Positions 34,815-46,245 of a DNA stretch of 64,000 bases are shown piece after piece. Source of the stretch: Amaranthus tricolor (lineage: Eukaryota; Streptophyta; Magnoliopsida; Caryophyllales; Amaranthaceae). Location: positions 4,468,501 to 4,532,500 of the forward strand of contig NC_080058.1 of assembly GCF_026212465.1 (NCBI RefSeq), given 5' to 3'. Every line of letters begins with the position of its first letter. Position 1 is the first letter of the stretch. The position numbers and the translations under genes are program-made. The notes under the pieces are model-generated. The model made no database searches. It was not told where the DNA came from and worked only from the letters and a program-made list of their open reading frames with translations.

Positions 34815-35640
34815 TTGAAACTTGCTTTGAAGAAAGACACGAACATTTTATCGTGGTGCTTGATTTTCCAGATTGTTACACACAACTTCAGCACGGAGAA
34901 GTGTCGATTTATTGGAGAGATGATACTCTTTTTTATAAACAAGTACATTGTAACCCTTAAAATCTAGTAGAGAGCCTTCATCAAAGTATAAGACGTGTGA
35001 TGAACCACCACACGATTCCTAATCACCTCCCTCTTTTCACCATTGATGAGCGTCATGATCAGGTTTTAATAGTCAAATCTGTAAATTTTGATCCCTTTCC
35101 AAAAGTAAAGATCGATTGGGGTTTTCAGAAAGTTTTAATATCTTATGAACCATCCAAGAATATATCGGCTTCTGAAGTTATGTATATGACTGTGGAACTA
35201 AAGAAACTTGTGCTCAGCGTTGTCAACACGGTCGTTGCATTTGTTGTCTTGCCGTTTCGGCCGATTCTTGATTTTAGATACATCTATGTAGGTGAAGAGA
35301 ACAATGTAGTATTCACCTACTATGAATCAAAACGTGAAACTCATGATTGGGCATATGAGGCAAACGAACTTTCTGTGTTATTCAACACTCTTGGAAAAAA
35401 ACAAAGCCAGAAATTCAACTACCATACGTGAAGAGATAAGATCATTTGGTAAATTGTAGATAAAATTTACTCATCAACAACTTCAAGGAAATCCGAACTT
35501 GATTTTTCAAAATATTGTGCTCTAGAGTGTTGAAATGTGATTCATGTTTGTAATCGAATTGCATGATTTCATGGACCATAATATCATTAGTCTCTACCCA
35601 AGCAGGCTTTTGTAAATTCTATTGATAATATTCTATTGAT
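34815..35640 (+). pseudogene. P segment, copy 3 plus
   Basis: TAA replaces CAA near 34957, and one extra A in the run near 35395 shifts the frame. The middle part (34997-35395) is open. Confidence 0.6.
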
Positions 35641-35674
35641 TTCCGTGATAATATTTAACGGAAATCAATAATAT

Positions 35675-36420
35675 TATCAATAAGATTTACAAAAGCCTTT
35701 TCACATGTTGGGTAGAGACTAATGATATCATGCTTCATGAGGTCATGCAATCCGATTACAAACATGATTCGCATTTCAAAACTCCAGAACACAATATTTT
35801 GAAAAATCAAGTTCGGATATCCTAGAAGTTGTTGACGAGTAAATTTTATCAACCATTTACCTAATGATCTTATCTCTTCACGTATGGTAGTTGAATTTCT
35901 TGCTTTGTTTTTTCCAAGAGTGTTGAATAACACAGAAGGTTCGTTTGCCTCATATGCGCAATCATAAGTTTGACGTCTTGATTCATAGTAGGTGAAAACA
36001 ACTATTGTTGTCTTCACCAACATACACGCATCTAAAATCAAGAATCGGCCGGAACGACAAGACAACAAATGCAACGACCGTGTTGACAACGCTGAGCACA
36101 AGTTTCTTTAGTTCCACAGTCATATACGTAACTTCAGAAGCCAATATATTTTTGGATAGATCATAAGATATTAAAACTTTCTGAAAACACCAATCGATCT
36201 TTACTTTTGAAAATTGATCAAAATTTACACATTTGACCATTAAAATCGGATCATCACGCTCATCAATGGTGAAAAGAGGGAGGTGATTAGGAATCGTGTG
36301 GCGGTTCATCACACGTCTTATACTTTGAAGAAGGCTCTCTACTTGATTTTGAGGGTTACAATGCACTTCTTTGTAAAAAGATTATCATCTTTCCAATAAA
36401 TCGAGACTTCTCCGTGCTGA
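35675..36420 (-). pseudogene. P segment, copy 3 minus
   Basis: Two overlapping open pieces (36366 to 35983 and 36101 to 35655) show one frame shift near 36000, at the site of an imperfect version of the small palindrome described for other minus copies. Confidence 0.6.
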
Positions 36421-37209
36421 ATTTGTGTGTAACATTCTGGAAAATGAAGCACAATGATAAAATGTTCGTTTCTTTCTTCAAAGCAAGTTTCAAAACCTTG
36501 TGGTCTTTAGCCGACGCACGAAGGACGGCTGAGAGGAACGGAGCGTGGCCGGCGAAGAGTGAGTGGCGGCGGGTAGGACCTACTCTCTCCTTCTCCTACT
36601 TATTTTGTTCGACAATAAATAGAAATAAAACCAGAACCCTCGAAGCTGCTTCAATGGAGGTGAGAAAACTCATAATGCACTTCAATGGAGAATGGAGAGC
36701 ACGAGTTCAATAGAGTGAGAGAGCTCGTTCTCACCTTCTCTTCCAGGCCACCACCTCCGAATTCCCACCTTCTCCATTGAAGCCGTTTTCGAGCTCTCTC
36801 ACTCCACTGAAGCAACTGCATGCACCTCCTTCTCTCTTCATATCACTCCTCCATTGAAGTGCATGCAGAAAAAGAGGTGCCTGCAGCTGCTTCAATGGAG
36901 TGAGAGAGCTCAAAAGCGGCTTCAATGGAAAAGGTGGGAATTCGTAGGTGGTGGCTTGGAAGAGAAGGTGAGAACGAGCTCTCCCACTTCATTGAACTCG
37001 TGCTCTCTATTCTCCATTGAAACGCATTCTGAGTTTTCCAACCTCCATTGAAGCAGCTTCGAGGGTTCTAGTTTATTTGTATTTTTTTTCAAACAAAATA
37101 AGTAGGAAAAGGAGAGAGTAAGTCCTACCCGCCGCCACTCACTCTCCGGCCATCCCTCCATTCCTCTCAGCCATCCTTCGTGCGTCTCTACCGACCACTA
37201 GGTTTTGAA

Positions 37210-38020
37210 ACTTGCTTTGAAGAAAGACATGAACATTTTATCGTGGTACTTGATTTTCCAGATTGTTACACACAACTTTAGCACGGAGAAGTCTCGATTT
37301 ATTGCAGAGATGATACTCTTTTTTACAAACAAGTGAATTGTAACCCTCAAAATCGAGTAGAGAGCCTTCATCAAAGTATAAGACGTGTGATGAACCACCA
37401 CATGATTCCTAATCACCTCCCTCTTTTCACCATTGATGAGCGTCATGATCAGGTTTTAATGGTAAAATGTGTAAATTTTGATCCCTTTTCAAAAGTAAAG
37501 ATCGATTGCGGTTTTCAGAAAGTTTTAATATCTTATGAACCATCCAAGAATATATCGGCTTCTGAAGTTATGTATATGACTGTGGAACTAAAGAAACTTG
37601 TGCTCAGCATTGTCAACACGGTCGTTGCATTTGTTGTCTTGCCATTTCGGCGAATTCTTGATTTTAGATACATGTATGTAGGTGAAGAGAACAATGTTGT
37701 ATTCACCTACTATGAATCAAGACGTGAAACTCATGATTGGGCATATGAGGCAAATGAACTTTCTGTGTTATTCAACACTCTTGGAAAAAACAAAGCCAGA
37801 AATTCAATTACCATACGTGAAGAGATAAGATCATTTGGTAAATCGTTGATAAAATTTACTCATCAACAACTTCTAGGAAATCCGAACATGATTTTTCAAA
37901 ATGTTGTGTTCTGGAGTGTTGAAATGTGATTCATGTTTGTAATCGAATTGCATTATTTTATGGAGCATAATATCATTAGTCTCTACCCAAGGAGGCTTTT
38001 GTAAATCCTATTGATAATAT
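37210..38020 (+). pseudogene. P segment, copy 4 plus
   Basis: TAG near 37281 (CAG in other copies), then open from 37333 to the TGA at 37927-37929, which replaces CGA. This is the longest run of P toward its C-terminal side among plus copies. Confidence 0.6.
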
Positions 38021-38064
38021 TCTATTGATTTCTGTGAAAATATTTCACATAAATCAATAACAAT

Positions 38065-38830
38065 ATTATCAATAGGATTTACAAAAGCCTTTTCACATGT
38101 TGGGTAGAGACTAATGATATCATGCTTCATGAGGTCATGCAATCCGATTACAAACATGATTCGCATTTAAAAACTCCAGAACAAAATAATTTGAAAAATC
38201 AAGTTCGGATATCCTAGAAGTTGTTGACGAGTAAATTTTATCAACCATTTACCTAATGATTTTATCTCTTCACGTATGGTAGTTGAATTTCTTGTTTTGT
38301 GTTATCCAAGAGTGTTGAATAACACAGAAGGTTCGTTTGCCTCATATGCGCAATCATAAGTTTGACGTCTTGATTCATAGTAGGTGACGACAACAATTGT
38401 TGTCTTCACCTACATACATGTATCTAAAATCAAGAATCGGCCGAAACGGCAAGACAACAAATGCAACGACCGCGTTGACAACGCTGAGCACAAGTTTCTT
38501 TAGTTCCACAGTCATATACGTAACTTCAGAAGCCGATATATTTTTGGATAGATCATAAGATATTAAAACTTTCTGAAAACACCAATCGATCTTTACTTTT
38601 GAAAATGGATTAAAATTTACACATTTGACCATTAAAATCGGATCATCACGCTCATCAATGGTGTAAAGAGGGAGGTGATTAGGAATCGTGTGGTGGTTCA
38701 TCACACGTCTTATACTTTGATGAAGGCTCTCTACTTGATTTTGAGGGTTACAATGCATTTTTTGTAAAAAGAGTATCATCTTTCCAATAAATCGAGACTT
38801 TTCCGTGCTGAATTTGTGTGTAACATTCAT
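38065..38830 (-). pseudogene. P segment, copy 4 minus
   Basis: Open from 38830 to about 38375, then out of frame at the small palindrome near 38385-38418, with a further altered stretch near 38295-38310. Confidence 0.6.
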
Positions 38831-39579
38831 GAAAACGAAGCATCATGATAAAATGTTCGTGTCTTTCTTCCAAGCAAGTTTCAAAACCTTTTGGGAGTAG
38901 CCAACGCACTAAGGACGGCTGAGAGGAACGGAGGGTGGCCGACGAAGAGTGAGCAGTGGCGGGTAGGACCTACACTCTCCTTCTACTTGTTTTGTTCGAC
39001 AAAAAATAGAAGTAAAACCAGAACCCTCGAAGCTGCTTCAATGAAGGTGAGAAAACTCCGAATGCACTTCAATTGAGAATGGAGAGCACGAGTTCAATAG
39101 AGCGAGAGAGCTTGTTCTCACCTTCTCTTCCAGGCCACCACCTCCGAATTCCCACCTTCTCCATTGAAGCCGTTTTTGAGCTCTTTCACTCCACTGAAAA
39201 TGCTGCATGCACCTCCTTCTCTCTCCTCCATTAAAGTGCATGCAGAGAAGAAGGTGCCTGCAGCTGCTTCAATGGAGTGAGAGAATTCAAAAGCGGCTTC
39301 AATGGAAAAGGTGGGAATTCGTAGGTGGTGGCCTGGAAGAGAAGGTGAGAACGAGCTCTCCCACTTCATTGAACTCGTGCTCTCTATTCTCCATTGAAGC
39401 GCATTCTGAGTTTTCTCACCTCCATTGAAGCAGCTTCGAGGGTTCTGGTTTATTTCTATTTTTTTTCAAAAAAAATAAGTAGGAAAAGGAAAGAGTAGGT
39501 CCTACCCGCCGCCACTCACTCTCCGGCCAACCCTCCGTTCCTCTCAACCATCCTTCGTGCGTCTCTACCGACCACCAGG

Positions 39580-40405
39580 TTTTGAAACTTGCTTTGAAGA
39601 AAGACACGAACATTTTATCGTGGTGCTTGATTTTCCAGATTGTTACACACAACTTTAGCACGGAGAAGTCTCGATTTATTGGAGAGATGATACTCTTTTT
39701 TACAAACAAGTACATTGTAACCCTCAAAATCGAGTAGAAAGCCTTCATAAAAGTATAAGAGGTGTGATGAACCACCACACGATTACTAATCACCTCCCTC
39801 TTTTCACCATTGATGAGCGTCATGATCAGGATTTAATGGTCAAATGTGTAAATTTTGATCCCTTTCCAAAAGTAAAGATCGATTGAGGTTTTCAGAAAGT
39901 TTTAATAACTTATGAACCATCCAAGAATATATCGGCTTCTGAAGTTATGTATATGACTATGGAACTAAAGAAACTTGTGCTCAGCGTTGTCAACACGGTC
40001 GTTGCATTTGTTGTCTTGCCGTTTCGGCCGATTCTTGATTTTAGATACATATATGTAGGTGAAGAGAACAATGTTGTATTTACCTACTATGAATCAAAAC
40101 GTGAAACTCATGATTGGGCATATGAGGCAAACGAACTTTCTGTGTTATTCATCACTCTTGGAAAAAACAAAGCCAGAAATTCAACTACCATACGTGAAGA
40201 GATAAGATCATTTGGTAAATGGTTGATAAAATTTACTCATCAACAACTTCTAGGAAATCCGAACTTGATTTTTCAAAATGTTGTGTTCTGGAGTGTTGAA
40301 ATGTGAATCATGTTTGTAATCCAATTGCATGATTTCATGGATCATAATATCATTAGTCTCTACCCAACGAGGCTTTTGTAAATCCTATTAATAATATTGC
40401 TAATG
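39580..40405 (+). pseudogene. P segment, copy 5 plus
   Basis: TAG near 39655 (CAG elsewhere) and TGA near 39884 (TGG elsewhere). Open again from 39947 to the TGA at about 40304. Confidence 0.6.
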
Positions 40406-40434
40406 ATTTCCGTGAGAATATTTCACGGAAATCA

Positions 40435-41200
40435 ATAACAATATTATCAATAGGATTTACAAAAGCCTTTTCACATGTTGGGTAGAGACTAATGATATTA
40501 TGCTTCATGAGGTCATGCAATTCGATTAGAAACATGAATCGCATTTCAACACTCCAGAACACAACATTTTGAAAAATCAAGTTCGGATATCCTAGAAGTT
40601 GTTGACGAGTAAATTTTATCAACCATTTACCTAATGATCTTATCTCTTCACGTATGGCAGTTGAATTTCTTGCTTTCTTTTTTCCAAGAGTGTTGAATAA
40701 CACAGAAGATTCGTTTGCCTCATATGCGCAATCATAAGTTTGACGTCTTGATTCATAGTAGGTGAAGACAACAATTGTTGTCTTCACCTACATACATGTA
40801 TCTAAAATCAAGAATCGGCCGAAACGACAAGACAACAAATGCAACGACCGTGTTGACAACACTGAGCACAAGTTTCTTTAGTCCACAGTAATATACGTAA
40901 CTTCAGAAGCCGATATATTTTTGGATGGATCAAAAGATATTAAAACTTTCTGAAAACACCAATCGATCTTTACTTTTGAAAATGGATTAAAATTTACACA
41001 TTTGACCATTAAAATTGGATCATCACGCTCATCAATGGTGAAAAGAGGGAGGTGAATAGGAATCGTGTGGTGGTTCATCACACGTCTTATACTTTGATGA
41101 AGGCTCTCTACTTGATTTTGAGGGTTACAATGCATTTCTTTGTAAAAAGAGTATCATCTTTCCAAAAAATCGAGACTTCTCCATTCTGAATTTGTGTGTA
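40435..41200 (-). pseudogene. P segment, copy 5 minus
   Basis: A 1-bp loss near 40882 and the frame-shifting palindrome 40758-40791 interrupt it. Keeps CGA where most plus copies have TGA. Confidence 0.6.
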
Positions 41201-41969
41201 ACATTCTGTAAAATGAAGCATCATGATAAAATGTTCGTGTCTTTCTTCCAAGCAAGTTTCAAAACCTTCTGGTGGTAGCCAACGCACTAAGGACGGCTGA
41301 GAGGAACGGAGGGTGGCCGGCGAAGAGTGAGCGGTGGCAGGTAAGGCCTACTCTCTCCTTCTCCTACTTATTTTGTTCGACAAAAAATAGAAATAAAACC
41401 AGAACCCTCGAAGCTGTTTCAATGGAGGTGAGAAATCTCAGAATGCACTTCAATGGAGAATGGAGAGCACGAGTTCAATAGAGTGAGAGAGCTCGTTCTC
41501 ACCTTCTCTTCCAGACCACCACCTCCGAATTCCTACCTTTTCCGTTGAAGCCGGTTTTGAGCTTTCTCACTCCACTGAAACAGCTGCATGCACCTCCTTT
41601 TCTCTTCATATCTCTCCTCCATTGAAGTGCATGCAGAGAAGAAGGTGCCTGCAGCTGCTTTAATGGAGTGAGAGAGCTCAAAAGCGGCTTCACTGGAGAA
41701 GGTGGGAATTCGTAGGTGGTGGCCTGGAACAGAAGTTGAGAACGAGCTCTCCCACTCCATTGAACTCGTGCTCTTTATTCTCCATAGAAGCGCATTCTTA
41801 GTTTTTTCACCTCCATTGAAGCAGCTTCGAGGGTTTTGGTTTTATTTCTATTTTTTTTCAAACAAAACAAGTAGAAAAACGAGAGAGTTGGTCCTACCCG
41901 CCGCCACTCACTCTCCGGCCACCCCTCCGTTCCTCTCAGCCATCCTTCGTGCGACTCTACCGACCACCA

Positions 41970-42785
41970 GGTTTTGAAATTTGTTTTGAAGAAAGACACG
42001 AACATTTTATCGTGGTGCTTGATTTTCCAGATTGTTACACACAACTTCAGCACGGAGAAGTCTCGATTTATTGGAGAGATGATACTCTTTTTTTACAAAG
42101 AAGTGCATTGTAACCCTCAAAATTGAGTAGAGAGTCTTCATCAAAGTATAAGACGTGCGATGAACCACCACACGATTTCTAATCACCTCCCTCTTTTCAC
42201 CATTGATGAGCGTCATGATCAGGTTTTAATGGTCAAATGTGTAAGTTTTTGATCCCTTTTCAAAAGTAAAGATCGATTGGGGTTTTCAGAAAGTTTTAAT
42301 ATCTTATAAACCATCCAAGAATATATCGGCTTCTAAAGTTATGTATATGACTGTGGAACTAAAGAAACTTATGCTCAGCGTTGTCAACACGGTCGTTGCA
42401 TTTGTTGTCTTGCCGTTTCGGCCGATTCTTGATTTTAGATACATGTATGTAGGTGAAGAGAACAATGTTGTATTCACCTACTATGAATCAAGACGTCAAA
42501 CTCATGATTGGGCATATGAGGCCAACGAACTTTCTGTGTTATTCAACACTCTTGGAAAAAACAAAGCCAGAAATTCAACTACCATACGTGAAGAGATAAG
42601 ATCATTTGGTAAATCGTTGATAAAATTTCAACTTCTAGGAAATCCAAACTTGATTTTTAAAAATGTTGTGTTCTGTAGTGTTGAAATACGAATCATGTTT
42701 GTAATCGAATTGCATGAATATCATTAGTCTCTACCCAACATGTGAAAAGGCTTTAGTAAATCCTATTGATAATATTGCTATTGAT
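41970..42785 (+). pseudogene. P segment, copy 6 plus
   Basis: TGA near 42124 (CGA elsewhere) and one extra T near 42248. Shares private changes with the neighbouring minus arm, including loss of about 18 bp near 42716. Confidence 0.6.
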
Positions 42786-42809
42786 TTCCGTGAGAATATT
42801 TCACGGAAA

Positions 42810-43570
42810 TCAATAGCAATATTATCAATAGGATTTACTAAAGCCTTTTCACATGTTGGGTAGAGACTAATGATATTCATGCAATTCGATTACAAACATG
42901 ATTCGTATTTCAACACTACAGAACACAACATTTTGAAAAATCAAGTTCGGATATCCTAGAAGTTGTTGACGAGTAAATTTCATCAACCATTTACCTAATG
43001 ATCTTATCTCTTCACGTATGGTAGTTGAATTTCTTGCTTTGTTTTTTCCAAGAGTGTTGAATAACACAGAAAGTTCGTTTGCCTCATATGCGCAATCATA
43101 AGTTTGACGTCTTGATTCATAGTAGGTGAAGACAACAATTGTTGTCTTCACCTACATACATGTATCTAAAATCCAGAATCGGCCGAAACGACAAGACAAC
43201 AAATGCTACGACAGTGTTGACATCGCTGAGCACAAGTTTCTTTAGTTCCACAGTCATATACATAACTTCAGAAGCCGATATATTTTTGGATGGATCATAA
43301 GATATTAAAACTTTCTGAAAACACCAATCGATCTTTACTTTTGAAAATTGATCAAAATTTACACATTTGACCATTAACATTGGATCATCACGCTCATCAA
43401 TGGTGAAAAGAGGGAGGTGATTAGGAATCGAAAGGTGATTCATCACACGTCTTATACTTTGATGAAGGCTCTTTACTTGATTTTGAGGGTTACAATGCAC
43501 TTCTTTGTAAAAAGAGTATCATCTTTCCAATAAATCGAGACTTCTCCGTGCTGAATTTGTGTGTAACATT
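42810..43570 (-). pseudogene. P segment, copy 6 minus
   Basis: Two open pieces (43500 to 43117 and 43151 to 42867) separated by the frame-shifting palindrome 43122-43155. Confidence 0.6.
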
Positions 43571-43998
43571 CTGTAAATGAAGCACCATGATAAAATGTTT
43601 GTGTCTTTCTTCAAAGCAAGTTTCAAAACCTAGTGGTCGTAACCGACGCACGAAGGACGGCTAAGAGGAACGGAGGGTGGCCGGCGAAGAGTTAGTGGCG
43701 GCAGGTAGGAATTACTCTCTCCTTCTCCTACTTATTTTGTTTGACAAAAAATAGAAATAAAACCAAAACCCTCGAAGCTGCTTCAATGGAGGTGAGAAAA
43801 CTCAGAATGCGCTTCAATGGAGAATGGAGAGCACGAGTTCAATGGAGTGAGAGAGCTCGTTCTCACCTTCTCTTCCAGGCCATCACCTCCAAATTCCCAC
43901 CTTCTCCATTAAAGTCGTTTTTGAGCTCTCTCACTCCATTGAAGCAACTGCATGCACCTCCTTCTCTCTTCATATCTCTCCTTCATTGAAGTGCATGC

Positions 43999-44208
43999 AG
44001 AGATCAAATATTACATTTCTCAAGGAATTGTTAAAAGCGAGGGATTCAGATTATCTTAGAAAATTTATGGAATGGTCGAAAAACCAGCGGAATGCTCCCC
44101 CTAGTGCTTCGCGTTCAAATATATTAGGAAGCAATCCGAGTGATATATTAAAACAAGGATTTGACACGTGTTCGGGACGCATATTGACATGCCTTCAAAA
44201 ACACGAGG
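43999..44208 (+). pseudogene. T segment, right copy
   Basis: Encodes NITFLKELLKARDSDY and the following T blocks and ends at a GTAAGT donor (44209). A 1-bp change near 44160 shifts the end of the frame (RILTCLQKHE instead of AYRHALKNAR). It is joined directly to a U arm, without P, by a deletion at about 43995-44000. Confidence 0.6.
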
Positions 44209-44317
44209 GTAAGTAATTTTTTTATTAAAAGTTTGACTATATTCCTATATAGATTGCTTTAAAATATGTATGATTATTATTATATATGTATAACGAACAC
44301 ATCTAAATTTTGGCTTA

Positions 44318-44874
44318 TGTTATGGTAATATTTATTTATTTAATTATTAATACTACATTACCTTAACACCCTCTGACTTTTTGTTGACTTGACTTTCAAT
44401 CAAGGGGCTTTCTCTTAACTTCTCAACTGTCTTGCTCGGCAACCAAGCAAGTTTCTTCCATGGTCCTAAAGTAACTGCCCATCATTTACCACCATCCCCC
44501 ATGATACCCATCATATCTTCCTTTCTCCTGAAATAACTCCCCTCTAATTCTTATAAATAAAACCTACCAACACCATTTTTGGTTCATGCTCATTATTCTA
44601 TAACAAAACTCTGCCCAAATTATTATTCATCAAAAACCCGAATACAATCATCCAACATCTCCATATATTACCTTACATTCAAGTTAATATTATTCATTCA
44701 TTGATCTGACTTGAGCGTCAAAGGGGTTTCCCGGGAGATCACCCCGGGCAAGGCTAACGTTTTGTGTTGCAGGAATTCAGGTCACTTCCCCTCCGTTGAC
44801 CGTTGATCTTGATAACGCTTCCACTTCTGGTGTTTCAAATGCTTTTTGCACTTCTTCGTTTCATAATCGAAACA
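44318..44874 (+). repeat. Right inverted LTR-like end
   Basis: Runs from TGTTATGGTAATAT to CGAAACA, 557 bp. It is the inverted partner of 28543-29090. The base side facing the array is the LTR 5' (U3) end in both copies, so both outer ends are U5 ends. I see no purine-rich tract just left of 44318, which a normal 3' LTR would have. Confidence 0.8.
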
Positions 44875-46124
44875 AACTCAATACAAAAATTAACAAGCAA
44901 TAGAGTGGATACCAACCAAAAATTGACGAGAAACTCAGTACTTGAAAAAAAAAAGGAAAATAGTTCAAGAGGATCTAGTTTACGATATAATCGAGTTTGA
45001 CCCTTTTTCGGCTTTTTTGAATCATGCCACCATTATCAGTCAGGTTTCGGGTCAAATCAAAATTTGCAATAAATTCAACAAATTGCTAAAAGTTTATGGT
45101 GCAAAACTAGAAAGGGTGAGTTGAGATCACGGCAGCATAAACTTTAAATCAGTTTGCCAAAGTCTACTATTTACCAGAAATTATCACAAGCTGTAACGCA
45201 AACAAATCAAGCATCAGGAGTCTCCAGTAGGCACAATGTTAGTCAATCATCACTGCAAATTATTGAAAAGCGTAACATGAGATTCCCTCCCTGTTTCAAG
45301 GCAAATTCAAAGTTAATGTACCTCAAAGGTTACAAGCAATAACTATATATATCAAGTACTTCAATAACAAGAACAACCAAGCTGCATGCTCACACGAACT
45401 TCTAAAGGTCGGAAACAAATTAAAGAGTACTAACAGAGAAACAAACTGATAACAAGCTCACTGCAAAGAAATTAACACGTATCAGCCGAAGTAAGAATCA
45501 GAGGTGCAAAAAGTTTCAACTGGCATACATATACATGTAGTTTTACAGATAAATCATCAGCATTGATGTCGAGCGAATAACTTTGGCACCAGATATCTCA
45601 ATCCAACCATATAAGTTGGTAAATCATTGGTATATAAAGTGAAGCAAAGAACTTTGACACCAGATCACCAGATATCTAAACCTAAACGTTATATCAACTG
45701 CTAGCAAACAGAGAGGAATGACCAGATCATCAGAAGATTGACATAGTGATGCTATATTACTGATAGGCCTAAAACCATAAAGTGAAGGCTGAATTAACAC
45801 TCACACCAACAAATAGTCGCATCATGACAGGGATTTCTAAACTTAAGTTGGTAGTATCTCTGAATTGAAAAGCATAAAATGTGATGGTTCACATAGTCAA
45901 TTAGATCTAACTTTGAACCAAAACTAACTAATAGAAGTGAAATTGGCTCTAATAGTCCAGAGACTCTTCTGTGGAGAATGATGTTGCCAAGAGCCAAATA
46001 CAAACTTTATGATCTAACTCTGATCAAGTGACCTACAACTATAATAGACTATATCAAAATAGCTAGCTCACTGAATCATGTGCAATTTTTACTTATGTGA
46101 AACAGAACATGATGTTTGCCAACA

Positions 46125-46245
46125 AGGGTCAATCGGAACAACCTCTTTGTTAAAATTGACAAGGGTAAGGTTGCGACCGTCCCCCGACCCCCAAACCCCA
46201 GGAGTCCCTTGAAGACATTTGGGTACGCTAGGGATTGTTGTACTT
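46125..46245 (+). repeat. SINE-like fragment (Au-type 3' region)
   Basis: GGAACAACCTCTTTGTT, then AAGGGTAAGGTTGCG, then a C-rich GACCCCCAAACCCC block and GGGTACGCTAGGG. These blocks recall the 3' half of Au-type plant SINEs by memory. The tRNA-like 5' half is not visible. Confidence 0.45.

Larger units (their letters stand above)
28543..44874. mobile_element. 16.3-kb palindromic repeat array bounded by inverted LTR-like ends
   Basis: Outer ends: TGTTTTGATTATGAAACGA at 28543 and, reversed from 44874, TGTTTCGATTATGAAACGA. Flanks AACTT (28538-28542) and AACTC (44875-44879) look like a 5-bp target duplication with one mismatch. Inside are alternating head-to-head and tail-to-tail palindromes. 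'U' axes lie near 30584, 32065, 34461, 36851, 39233 and 41619; 'P' axes lie near 31779, 33260, 35652, 38041, 40419 and 42797. Spacing between like axes is 2378-2396 bp except the first pair (1481 bp), which has a deletion. Ancestral arm order from a U axis outward is U, P, T, LTR. No gag, protease, reverse transcriptase or integrase is present. The outer LTRs are more diverged than the inner units, so the array probably expanded after insertion. Confidence 0.85.

Noticed and set aside
31000..43570. P copies as a cluster of functional paralogous genes
   Set aside because: Every copy examined has a stop or frame shift, none has a clear start codon with promoter, and they sit in perfect alternation of strand, which fits an amplified repeat.
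28543..44874. Ordinary full-length LTR retrotransposon
   Set aside because: LTRs are inverted, there is no gag or pol, no primer binding site, and no purine tract next to the inner LTR borders.
28543..44874. CRISPR-like or satellite array
   Set aside because: Repeat units are 2.4 kb, palindromic and protein-derived in a plant genome; no short direct repeats with unique spacers.
28396..45080. Longer target duplication around the array based on TTTGACCCG motifs at both flanks
   Set aside because: The motif is short, differently spaced and common in plant repeats; the 5-bp AACTT/AACTC pair directly at the ends is the better candidate.
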